The translations under genes and the position numbers were made by a program. The notes beneath the pieces were generated by a model. The model worked only from the letters and a program-made list of their open reading frames with translations. It was not told where the DNA came from and made no database searches. 12,823 nt of DNA, taken from positions 1 to 12,823 of the forward strand of contig NZ_CABUIW010000060.1 in NCBI RefSeq assembly GCF_902491705.1. Reading direction: 5' to 3'. This stretch comes from an uncultured Lactobacillus sp. GTDB lineage: Bacteria; Bacillota; Bacilli; Lactobacillales; Lactobacillaceae. This document shows, in pieces, positions 6,554 through 12,823 of this stretch. Each line of letters starts with the position of its first letter. Positions within the stretch are counted from its first letter, which is position 1.

Positions 6554-7798
6554 ATGGCAGAGAATCAAAATAATAATCAAATGTCTAGAAAAAGAAGTGG
6601 CAGTGGCAAAATTATTGCTACTGCAGCTATTGTTGGTGTAGTCGGTGGGCTTATTGGTGGTGGAGTCTCATATTATGCAGCTGATCAAATGAATAGTGCA
6701 TCAGTTAATAATAGTGCGGCTCAAACTAGCGTATCATCAAATAGTAGTAAGCTTTCACAAAAGAGTGCTAAGACAAGTGGCACAATGACTACTGCATATA
6801 ACGACGTTAAAGGCGCTGTAGTGTCCGTAATTAACTTAAAGCGTCAATCATCTTCAAGCAGTTCAGATTCACTCTACAGCAGCTTATTTGGCGATGATAA
6901 TAGTAGCTCATCAAAGAATAGTGGCAAGCTTGAAACCTACAGTGAAGGTTCTGGTGTCGTTTATATGAAATCAAACGGCAAAGGCTACATTGTTACTAAC
7001 AACCACGTTATTTCAGGTAGTGATGCTGTTCAAGTTCAATTGGCAAATGGTAAGACTGTAAATGCTAAAGTTGTAGGTAAAGACAGTACAACAGACCTAG
7101 CTGTTTTATCAATTGATGCTAAATATGTAACTCAAACAGCCGAATTTGGCGATTCTAAGAGCCTTCAAGCTGGTCAAACTGTAATTGCCGTAGGTTCACC
7201 ACTTGGTAGTGAATATGCTTCTACGGTAACGCAAGGTATCGTCTCAGCACCTTCTAGAACTATTTCAACTTCATCAGGTAACCAGCAAACAGTTATCCAA
7301 ACAGATGCAGCTATTAACCCTGGTAACTCAGGTGGTGCTTTAGTTAACTCAGCTGGTCAAGTTATCGGAATTAATTCAATGAAGCTTGCACAATCAAGCG
7401 ATGGTACTTCTGTAGAAGGTATGGGATTTGCTATTCCTTCAAATGAAGTTGTAACAATCGTAAATGAATTGGTTAAGAAGGGTAAGATTACCCGTCCACA
7501 ACTTGGTGTAAGAGTTGTAGCACTTAATGGTATTCCAGAAGCTTACAGAAGCCGCCTAAAGATTAAATCAAACCTTAAGAATGGTATTTACGTAGCTACA
7601 GTTAACAAGAGCGGCTCAGCTGCAAATGCTGGCATGAAGAGTGGCGACGTAATTACTGCAGTTGACGGTAAGAAAGTCGAAGATGTGGCATCGTTACACA
7701 GTATTTTATACAGTCACAAAGTCGGTGATACCGTAAATGTAACCGTGAACAGAAATGGCAGAAATGTTAACCTGAAAGTAAAGCTAGAAGGTAACTAA
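6554..7798 (+). CDS. htrA: HtrA/DegP-like surface serine protease
   Basis: Membrane-anchored quality-control protease and chaperone (family S1C) acting outside the cytoplasmic membrane on misfolded exported proteins. It has 414 aa: basic N-tail, one membrane helix (about 19-41), Ser-rich linkers (about 49-76 and 99-124), a trypsin-like domain with triad H151 (TNNHVIS), D181 (TTDLAVL) and S259 (NPGNSGGAL), and a single PDZ domain (about 314-412). This is the usual layout of lactobacillus HtrA. ATG at 6554 follows GGGGAG. It sits after walJ with its own promoter region and a terminator behind. htrA is stress-induced in related lactobacilli; here the palindromes at the promoter suggest control apart from the wal operon. 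Confidence 0.97.
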   Translation: MAENQNNNQMSRKRSGSGKIIATAAIVGVVGGLIGGGVSYYAADQMNSASVNNSAAQTSVSSNSSKLSQKSAKTSGTMTTAYNDVKGAVVSVINLKRQSSSSSSDSLYSSLFGDDNSSSSKNSGKLETYSEGSGVVYMKSNGKGYIVTNNHVISGSDAVQVQLANGKTVNAKVVGKDSTTDLAVLSIDAKYVTQTAEFGDSKSLQAGQTVIAVGSPLGSEYASTVTQGIVSAPSRTISTSSGNQQTVIQTDAAINPGNSGGALVNSAGQVIGINSMKLAQSSDGTSVEGMGFAIPSNEVVTIVNELVKKGKITRPQLGVRVVALNGIPEAYRSRLKIKSNLKNGIYVATVNKSGSAANAGMKSGDVITAVDGKKVEDVASLHSILYSHKVGDTVNVTVNRNGRNVNLKVKLEGN

Positions 7799-7825
7799 TA
7801 AGTAAAGTAAAAAGTTTACAAGAAT

Positions 7826-7868
7826 AAAAGGCTATATCATGCGCTTTGAGCGTAGGTATAGCCTTTTT
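7826..7868 (+). terminator. Rho-independent terminator of htrA / wal operon
   Basis: A perfect 11-bp stem (7826-7836 with 7857-7867), a small inner CGCT/AGCG helix and a following T run. It lies 27 nt after the htrA stop and ends the plus-strand operon. The A-rich 5' arm could also serve the other strand, but no gene converges here. Confidence 0.92.
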
Positions 7869-8265
7869 ATTAACTATTTAAATGTGTAACATTGAAAAGT
7901 TCGGATTTAATATCTGTCAAATAGATATGCACTTGTTGATAAGTGTGGATAACTCTGTGGATTGTGTATAACTCAAGAATTATAGTCTTATTCACATGTG
8001 GAAAAATAAAGTAAAATGTTCATAAAAATAGTGAAATTAATTTGTTAAATCAATTGATCATGCCTGGTATATCAATAAATACTAAATAAAGTTTGTGAAA
8101 AAATGCTTTCAAAATAAAAATGTGGGAAAGTATTTTTCTAAAAGTTTAAAAATTTATTTTAGCCACAAGCTATAGAGCATAGTTAAAATGATACCACAAA
8201 ATGTAGATCGTGTTTCATGACAAATGTGGAAAACTCCTATCTGTTTTTGTAGTAAACTATTAACT
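7869..8265. promoter_or_regulatory. AT-rich gap with a DnaA-box cluster, upstream of rlmH
   Basis: This 397-base gene-free stretch holds a cluster of DnaA-box-like 9-mers (consensus TTATCCACA, reverse TGTGGATAA). There is one perfect box at 7944-7952 (minus). One-mismatch boxes are at 7963-7971 (minus), 7988-7996 (plus), 7997-8005 (minus, abutting the previous one head to head), 8159-8167 (plus) and 8225-8233 (minus). Two-mismatch boxes are at 7956-7964, 8094-8102 and 8121-8129. The DNA between them is very AT-rich (for example 8006-8060). Just upstream is an inverted repeat ATATCT-N7-AGATAT (7910-7928). The last box lies 32 nt before the rlmH ATG, so bound DnaA could affect rlmH. The set resembles an oriC-like or DnaA-titrating region; dnaA and dnaN are not in the window. 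Confidence 0.75.
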
Positions 8266-8745
8266 ATGAATATTAAGATTGTTTGTGTTGGAAAATTAAA
8301 AGAAAAATATTTTAAAGATGCGATTGCAGAATATAAAAAGCGACTTAGTCGCTTTGCAAAAGTATCAATTGTTCAAGTACCTGACGAAAAAGCGCCAGAA
8401 AAATTCAGTGCGGCTGAAGACGAAAAAGTTAAAGAAATTGAAGGCCAACGGATTTTGAGCAAGATTAAAGACAAGGAGTATGTATACGTCACTGCAATTA
8501 AAGGAAAGCAGCGAAGCAGTGAAGAGTTTGCAAAAGAAATTCAGGATTTAGCAACTTATGGTCATTCAGATATTACTTTCGTCATTGGCGGTAGTTTAGG
8601 AACAAGTGATGCTGTAAATAAACGTGGTGATGATTTGATCAGTTTTGGTAAATTAACCATGCCGCACCAATTAATGCGCGTAGTTTTGATTGAACAAATT
8701 TATCGTGCATTCATGATTAATTCTGGAAGTCCATACCACAAATAA
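8266..8745 (+). CDS. rlmH: RlmH, 23S rRNA pseudouridine-1915 N3-methyltransferase
   Basis: SPOUT-class methyltransferase that uses S-adenosylmethionine to methylate pseudouridine 1915 in helix 69 of 23S rRNA on the assembled 70S ribosome. The C-terminal knot motifs are clear: FVIGGSLGTSD (cofactor loop) and the conserved end LIEQIYRAFMINSGSPYHK. Starting at ATG 8266 (MNIKIVCVGKLKEKY) gives 159 aa, the standard length. The reading frame extends 14 codons further upstream to ATG 8224, but that start adds a non-conserved sequence, has no ribosome binding site and overlaps a DnaA box. The 8266 start also lacks a Shine-Dalgarno; TAAACT (8253-8258) may be the -10 of a nearly leaderless mRNA. Monocistronic, ending in a shared terminator. 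Confidence 0.96.
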   Translation: MNIKIVCVGKLKEKYFKDAIAEYKKRLSRFAKVSIVQVPDEKAPEKFSAAEDEKVKEIEGQRILSKIKDKEYVYVTAIKGKQRSSEEFAKEIQDLATYGHSDITFVIGGSLGTSDAVNKRGDDLISFGKLTMPHQLMRVVLIEQIYRAFMINSGSPYHK

Positions 8746-8769
8746 AAAAGCGCCAAAGGCGCTTTTTTT
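8744..8769. terminator. Shared bidirectional terminator between rlmH and the aminopeptidase gene
   Basis: A perfect 11-bp hairpin: A6-GCGCC, loop AAA, GGCGC-T6 (8744-8768). On either strand it reads as a GC-rich stem plus U tract. The rlmH stop (8743-8745) and the minus-strand stop of the aminopeptidase (8768-8770) overlap its two ends, so both genes have essentially no 3' untranslated region before the terminator. Confidence 0.95.
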
Positions 8770-9649
8770 AGTCGTTTGTATCAAGCCAATTCTTGAGCAT
8801 TTCAATGTATTCATCAGTTTTTTCTACAAAGGACATGTGACCGCAATTTTCAAATAATCGCCACTTGCTACCTTGAATATGGTCTTGCATCGTCTTAGCA
8901 ACATATGGAGTACATAAGTCATCAGTTCCACTCGTAATTAGAGTTGGAACTTTTATTTTGTCTAATTGATCAGTGTATTCATAATCATGCAAATTGCCTT
9001 CTGGCGTGTATTCATTAGGACCCCACGCAGTCTCATAAGCAACCGTTCCACCATTTTTCGTTCTCATCACACATTCTGGCCACTTTTTCGTCATATCAAT
9101 AGCGTGCTGATTCATGAAGTGTTCGTTAGCCTTTAAATAGTCGCTTTCAGTAAAGGCATCAGTAAGTTCTGCACGGTGAATTGCAGCTTGTTCTTCAATT
9201 GGCAAGTACTTGATCATGCGATGAAGCTCTTTAGACCATAATGAAGCAGAAGAAAGCGTGGATGACAAAATTAAGCTTTGAATTCCTTCTGGGTGATAAT
9301 CGCACATGTAAATAATGGCGAGCATCCCGCCCCAGCTTTGACCTAATAAGTGCATTTTTTTAAGGGCCAAATGTTCACGCAAAGCTTTTAATTCTTTTAC
9401 CCATGTTTCTTTAGTATAAAGTTCTGGATGATCATCTGGGATACTGCTTTTACCGCAGCCTAATTGGTCATACATAATGATGCGACGATCATCAATTGCG
9501 GCTAATTTGTCCAATACTTCAAAATAATTGTGTGTTGAACCAGGGCCGCCGTGAAGCAAGACTAGAGGTGGCTTTTCGCTTCTTTTGCCGACAATTCGAT
9601 AATAAGTTTCATAGCCCATAAAAGGCATTTTTCCTTCAATAACTTCCAT
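8768..9649 (-). CDS. pip: Prolyl aminopeptidase (proline iminopeptidase, family S33)
   Basis: Cytoplasmic alpha/beta-hydrolase that removes N-terminal proline from peptides, part of lactobacillus peptide use. It has 293 aa, the normal length. Visible motifs: oxyanion-hole HGGPG (33-37), nucleophile elbow GQSWGG with S105, acid D244 (SGTDDLCTP) and H271 (CGHMSF). These positions match the triad known for the related archaeal tricorn-interacting factor F1. A cap domain lies between about 130 and 225. ATG at 9649 is 8 nt after the stop of the transporter membrane gene; its ribosome binding site (TAGGTG) overlaps that stop, so it is the last gene of the transporter operon. Lactobacillus homologues are also called pepI or pepIP. 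Exact specificity is inferred. Confidence 0.93.
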   Translation of the reverse strand: MEVIEGKMPFMGYETYYRIVGKRSEKPPLVLLHGGPGSTHNYFEVLDKLAAIDDRRIIMYDQLGCGKSSIPDDHPELYTKETWVKELKALREHLALKKMHLLGQSWGGMLAIIYMCDYHPEGIQSLILSSTLSSASLWSKELHRMIKYLPIEEQAAIHRAELTDAFTESDYLKANEHFMNQHAIDMTKKWPECVMRTKNGGTVAYETAWGPNEYTPEGNLHDYEYTDQLDKIKVPTLITSGTDDLCTPYVAKTMQDHIQGSKWRLFENCGHMSFVEKTDEYIEMLKNWLDTND

Positions 9650-9657
9650 TTTTGCAC

Positions 9658-10311
9658 CTACTTAAAACAAAATAATGAGATATTTACCAAAATTAACAAT
9701 GTAAAAAAGATAAGCCAATCTTTTTTAGTGAGTGGAATTTTTACTATTGTAGATCTTTTTTGATTTTCGACATAGCCGTGTGACTCCATACCTTGGGCTA
9801 AATTATCAGCTGAATTTACCGCAACTAAGATTGCTTTGAAATAAAGTGTAGGCGACCAAAAGCTAAGGTACATTCCACGCATCATTGCTGAAACACGAAT
9901 CTGCTTAACCGCCATTTTCATCTTCGGAATAATGTTAATTGCAGCTAAAACGCCGTATGCAAACTTGCTAGGCAAATGCAAATTTTGCTCAAGTGAGCGT
10001 GCAAAGTCCGTCGCAGTTGTGTGGCGTGTCACGCAAGCGATAGTTAATGTATAAACGTAGACACGCGTTGACAAGTTCCACGCGTAATATGCGTCCGGCA
10101 CAGGTGAAAACCAGTACAGTGTCGCAAAAATCGTAAAAGCCGCGATAAAAGGCAAGCTGAGCAGCAAAAGCAATTCCTTGATTTTGGTTTTGGTAGCCAC
10201 TAAATAAATTAATGCAAAAATGATGACCAAAATGTTGGTGGTTAGACTGGCTTTTAACGATATTTCTAATGAAACAATAAATGCCAGAATAAATTTTAAA
10301 CTAGGATTCAT
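9658..10311 (-). CDS. EcfT-like transmembrane (T) component of an ECF transporter
   Basis: A 217-aa integral membrane protein with about five or six hydrophobic segments (roughly 5-20, 24-39, 47-69, 82-95, 118-130, 200-214). It fits the CbiQ/EcfT family that couples ATPase subunits to a substrate-binding S component. The paired coupling motifs of the family (usually xRARG and ALEARGF) appear as SAMMRG (141-146) and GMESHGY (174-180); the second has His in place of the usual Arg. The gene starts 2 nt after the stop of the ATPase gene, with GGAGAAG as ribosome binding site inside that gene, and is followed 8 nt later by the aminopeptidase. The substrate is unknown because no S component is present. 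Confidence 0.88.
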   Translation of the reverse strand: MNPSLKFILAFIVSLEISLKASLTTNILVIIFALIYLVATKTKIKELLLLLSLPFIAAFTIFATLYWFSPVPDAYYAWNLSTRVYVYTLTIACVTRHTTATDFARSLEQNLHLPSKFAYGVLAAINIIPKMKMAVKQIRVSAMMRGMYLSFWSPTLYFKAILVAVNSADNLAQGMESHGYVENQKRSTIVKIPLTKKDWLIFFTLLILVNISLFCFK

Positions 10312-10313
10312 GT

Positions 10314-11663
10314 CTACTTCTCCACATATTTAAGCTGCTGATGGTCGAAAACAAGCCGATAATCGCAGAAATTAGCTAGCTCGTCTATCTGATGGCTGAT
10401 AATTAAAAACGTCTGATGGAGCGTTTCCTGGCTTTCTCGCATCAAATCTAAAATAAGACTAATTGACTCATGATCAAGGCCACTTAAAGGTTCATCAATT
10501 AATAAAACTTGATGCTTAGTTATCAGCATTAACAAGATCTGCAGCTTTTTTTGCTGACCGCCTGACAAGGTGTAAACGACTTGATCTAAGTGACTGGTCA
10601 AATCCAATTTATCTAGCCATTCATTAATTTTTTCATCTGTAAAAAAGGCATTGCGATCCTTTTTGCTAAGTTCAAGTTCATCTTTTACAGTAACAGTTAA
10701 AAATTGATCCGTAGCTTTTTGAAAGACTTGGGCTACTTGGTGGAGATATTTTCTACTCTTTAGTTTAGCGATTTCCTTATCTGCATAAGTAAATTGGCCG
10801 CTATAAGGAATCATCTTAGTCATTGCCTTGAAGAGGGATGTTTTACCCACACCGTTAGGTCCTGTAATCAAAGTGGCTTTTGAATAAATATTTAAATTTG
10901 TTTGATCTAGCAATAATTTATTCTGAGCAATTTGCACATTTTTTAAAGTGAAAACAGGCTGGCCAGTTGGAATGGCAAAATTGTATTCATAAGCGTGCAT
11001 CTTTTTATTTTGAATAAATATTTTCTCTTTATCTGCTTGAGACAGCTTCTGCACGGTTTTGTTTTCAAACTGAAATAAGTTATCGCAAACTGGTTCATAG
11101 TCATCTAGAATATGATCACTTAAAATGATTGTTTTGCCTTTTTTAGCAAGCAGAGCCAACTTATTTATCAAAAATTTTCGCGCTTCAGGATCACAGCTAG
11201 CAAATGGTTCATCAAGTAAAAGCACATCAACGTTCATGGCTAGTAAAACCGCTAAAGCTACCCGTTGTTGCTGCCCACCTGACATGGTGTTGATTTTTTG
11301 ATCTAGCAAATCTTCTATCTGAGTGAAATTTACTGCTACGTTTAATCTATTTTGATAGTCTTGTGGTTCAATTTGCAGATTTTCTAATGCAAAAACGATC
11401 TCTTCTCGCGGCGTAGCTATCGTGAACTGCTCAGCCGCATTTTGAAACATCATGGCTGTTTTTTGTCCATTGAGATCCACGCTGCCAGTTAATTTGCCTG
11501 CATATTTTGGATAAAGACCTGCAATAATTTTGAGCAGGGTTGATTTGCCGCAGCCTGTAGGGCCCATTAATAGTGAAAAGCCCGCTGGAATTTTTATAGT
11601 TAAATTTTGGATTATAGGTTCTTTTTCATAAGAAAAAGTAATATTATTTAGTGTTACCATCAT
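10314..11663 (-). CDS. ECF transporter ATPase with two fused ABC domains
   Basis: Cytoplasmic ATPase, 449 aa, with two complete nucleotide-binding domains in one chain. Domain 1: Walker A GPTGCGKST (34-42), Q74, signature MSGGQQQR (127-134), Walker B VLLLDEP (147-153), switch H184. Domain 2: Walker A GPNGVGKTS (268-276), Q315, signature LSGGQQKK (366-373), Walker B VLLIDEP (386-392), H424. Both sites look catalytically intact. The layout matches YkoD-type proteins, where one polypeptide replaces the EcfA1/EcfA2 pair; housekeeping ECF modules of lactobacilli use two separate genes, so this is a second module. The start is the first of two adjacent ATGs; no Shine-Dalgarno precedes it, and the promoter predicts an almost leaderless mRNA. 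First gene of a three-gene operon. Confidence 0.93.
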   Translation of the reverse strand: MMVTLNNITFSYEKEPIIQNLTIKIPAGFSLLMGPTGCGKSTLLKIIAGLYPKYAGKLTGSVDLNGQKTAMMFQNAAEQFTIATPREEIVFALENLQIEPQDYQNRLNVAVNFTQIEDLLDQKINTMSGGQQQRVALAVLLAMNVDVLLLDEPFASCDPEARKFLINKLALLAKKGKTIILSDHILDDYEPVCDNLFQFENKTVQKLSQADKEKIFIQNKKMHAYEYNFAIPTGQPVFTLKNVQIAQNKLLLDQTNLNIYSKATLITGPNGVGKTSLFKAMTKMIPYSGQFTYADKEIAKLKSRKYLHQVAQVFQKATDQFLTVTVKDELELSKKDRNAFFTDEKINEWLDKLDLTSHLDQVVYTLSGGQQKKLQILLMLITKHQVLLIDEPLSGLDHESISLILDLMRESQETLHQTFLIISHQIDELANFCDYRLVFDHQQLKYVEK

Positions 11664-11670
11664 AATTCTG

Positions 11671-11699
11671 ATTGTACAAGATGATTTTAGGCCTGTCTA
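11671..11699 (-). promoter_or_regulatory. Promoter of the ECF-transporter/aminopeptidase operon
   Basis: On the minus strand TAGACA (11694-11699), a 17-nt spacer and TACAAT (11671-11676) are one mismatch each from consensus. Only 7 nt (CAGAATT) separate the -10 from the ATG at 11663, so the expected transcription start is at or one base before the start codon. Confidence 0.75.
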
Positions 11700-11713
11700 C
11701 GAGTCAAAAAAGT

Positions 11714-11802
11714 ATCTTTTTCGATATAAGATGTCATAATTATAGTTAATTAATGTAAAAAAAGGTCTATAATATAAATGTAATAGTATTATAAAATAAG
11801 AC
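11714..11802 (+). promoter_or_regulatory. Divergent regulatory region and araC promoter
   Basis: The 160-nt gap between the divergent genes is very AT-rich with several small inverted repeats: ATCTT-N9-AAGAT (11714-11732), TTAATTAA (11746-11753) and TATAATA-N12-TATTATA (11768-11793). A perfect TATAAT (11768-11773) is the likely araC -10; no good -35 lies 17 nt upstream, as is common for regulated promoters. It lies within the left arm of the last repeat. A strong ribosome binding site GGAAGGTGG (11811-11819) follows. These repeats are candidate binding sites for the AraC-type protein, which could control both directions. Confidence 0.5.
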
Positions 11803-11823
11803 TACTATAAGGAAGGTGGACAT

Positions 11824-12765
11824 ATGGCAGCTGTTGCTTTGGACCAATATCTGGCTAGCATATTAAAGTCGAATTCAACAGACAAAAATGAAATAAGGCT
11901 AGAAGCGGGAAATCCGGATTTTGATCTATTTACTATCTACCTTGAAAATCATAATACTGGAATTCATCGTTATCAGATGGATGTTTCAACAATTCTTTAC
12001 GTTGCTAAAGGTACTGTGACGATTAAGAGCGGTGAAAAAGTCATTACGATGAAATCTGGAAATGTACTTCTTTTAACTGAAGGTTGGAAGTACGAAGTCG
12101 CAAGCCAAAAAGAAGATTCCGTTCTAGTTAAATTAAAATTTAAACCTGGTTTTAGATACCGTGAATATTTCGATGACTTTGGTTATAAAGGTAAACGTGA
12201 AAATGAAGTTGTTGAACAAATCGTTGATAGCTTAGGAAATGAACACGTATTATGGCTAAAGAATAATCAAATAACCCGTGCTTCTCAAGTAATGCAGCAC
12301 ATCATCGGTGGTTATTTGAATAATGACTTATTTGCTAAAGCATTAATTCAAGCCGAATTAACGGTTATGCTGATTATTTCAATCAGAACTCAGCGAGTAG
12401 CTACTCCAACTAACTTAGATAAGACTAAATTTGAGAAAAAGTCATTAGACAATTATATTGATGCACATTTTGCGGATGTATCGCTAGCTGATTCCGCTAA
12501 ATACTTCGGCTTTAATCCAAATTACTTCTCAAACATGGTTAAGGCTAAAACTGGCAAGAGCTTTGTTGATCATGTTGATGAAAGAAGAATGCAGGAAGCA
12601 CGCGAACTTCTTATGCAACCTGATATTTCACTTAAAGATATTATTGGACGAGTTGGGTATTCAAGTAAGTCATTCTTCTACAAGAAATTTAATCAGTATT
12701 ACCATATGACGCCTGCTGCTATGCGTGAAGAATTATTTAGACAAGCGAATATCAATTTGAAGTAA
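11824..12765 (+). CDS. AraC-family transcriptional regulator with N-terminal cupin domain
   Basis: A 313-aa one-component regulator. The N-terminal sensor (about 40-115) has a cupin-like beta-barrel pattern (STILYVAKGTVTIKSGEK, then MKSGNVLLLTEGWKYEV). The C-terminal domain (about 205-305) has two helix-turn-helix units: VSLADSAKYFGFNPNYFSNM and DIIGRVGYSSKSFFYKKF, closing with the family motif MTPAAMREE. Full length, not truncated. The start is fixed by GGAAGGTGG just upstream. It is divergent from the ECF-transporter/aminopeptidase operon, the usual place for a local regulator, so control of that operon by its substrate is a reasonable inference. The stop codon TAA is formed by the first three bases of the right terminal repeat. 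Confidence 0.93.
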   Translation: MAAVALDQYLASILKSNSTDKNEIRLEAGNPDFDLFTIYLENHNTGIHRYQMDVSTILYVAKGTVTIKSGEKVITMKSGNVLLLTEGWKYEVASQKEDSVLVKLKFKPGFRYREYFDDFGYKGKRENEVVEQIVDSLGNEHVLWLKNNQITRASQVMQHIIGGYLNNDLFAKALIQAELTVMLIISIRTQRVATPTNLDKTKFEKKSLDNYIDAHFADVSLADSAKYFGFNPNYFSNMVKAKTGKSFVDHVDERRMQEARELLMQPDISLKDIIGRVGYSSKSFFYKKFNQYYHMTPAAMREELFRQANINLK

Positions 12766-12823
12766 ACAAAACATTCTAAGCTTAATAGTGAATTGATTAT
12801 CCGACGGGATAGTCGATTCACTA
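12763..12823 (+). repeat. Right copy of the 61-bp terminal inverted repeat
   Basis: Exact reverse complement of 1-61. It starts at the T of the araC stop codon, so the repeat supplies that stop, and runs to the end of the window: an AT-rich 23-nt lead (TAAACAAAACATTC onward), then a 38-nt hairpin. Both copies have the same asymmetric loop and wobble positions, so they are two copies facing each other and not the two halves of one palindrome. Confidence 0.9.
12786..12823 (+). repeat. 38-nt hairpin in the right terminal repeat, possible araC terminator
   Basis: Plus-strand RNA pairs along all 17 stem positions (two G-U) around a GACG loop (12803-12806). It starts 20 nt after the araC stop and could act as its transcription terminator or 3' stabiliser, but the window ends at the last stem base, so a following U tract cannot be seen. 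Confidence 0.75.

Noticed and set aside
8224..8265. Longer RlmH start adding 14 residues
   Set aside because: The added residues are not family-like, no ribosome binding site precedes ATG 8224, and the 159-aa form matches the standard RlmH length.
11703..11823. Riboswitch or T-box in the leader of araC
   Set aside because: The leader is short and AT-rich with only small symmetric repeats and no terminator/antiterminator pair.
1..12823. Linear plasmid or phage genome with inverted terminal repeats
   Set aside because: The content is chromosomal housekeeping (tRNA, walRK, rlmH) with no replication, packaging or terminal-protein genes.

Overview
This looks like a low-GC Firmicute chromosome segment, most likely from the Lactobacillus acidophilus/helveticus/crispatus group. 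The evidence is the walRKHIJ-htrA-rlmH order, the Lactobacillus-type prolyl aminopeptidase (PIP/PepI), AT-rich intergenic DNA, and tRNA genes without an encoded CCA. Species is inferred from gene order and protein character only. No phage, CRISPR, toxin-antitoxin or transposase gene was found; most of the window is a conserved housekeeping locus.

Layout. Bases 62-785 (minus strand) hold two identical tRNA-Lys(CTT) genes, each with its own promoter and terminator, on either side of a small unknown gene (73 aa). Bases 796-7868 (plus) hold the essential cell-wall two-component operon: response regulator walR, sensor kinase walK, the membrane-anchored accessory proteins walH and walI, the metallo-beta-lactamase-fold nuclease walJ, then htrA with its own promoter region and a terminator. 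Bases 7869-8265 are an AT-rich gap with a cluster of DnaA-box-like 9-mers just before rlmH. rlmH (plus) converges on a minus-strand operon read in the order tandem-ATPase ECF transporter subunit, EcfT-type membrane subunit, prolyl aminopeptidase. rlmH and the aminopeptidase share one bidirectional terminator that overlaps both stop codons. An AraC-family regulator (plus) is divergent from the transporter operon and ends at the right edge.

How the genes work together. WalK senses cell-wall state and phosphorylates WalR. WalH and WalI tune WalK at the membrane, WalJ acts on DNA, and HtrA is the surface quality-control protease. The AraC-type protein is positioned to control the divergent transporter-peptidase operon, whose substrate cannot be named because no S component is visible.

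Most unusual features. (1) The window begins and ends with a perfect 61-bp inverted repeat, each copy carrying a 38-nt hairpin; the right copy starts exactly at the araC stop codon. (2) A DnaA-box cluster lies between htrA and rlmH. (3) A 12-bp perfect terminator-like hairpin separates walR from walK inside the operon. (4) The transporter operon promoter is placed so that its mRNA should be essentially leaderless. The terminal repeat may partly reflect where an assembled contig broke at a repeated sequence, so its genomic meaning must be checked in a closed genome.
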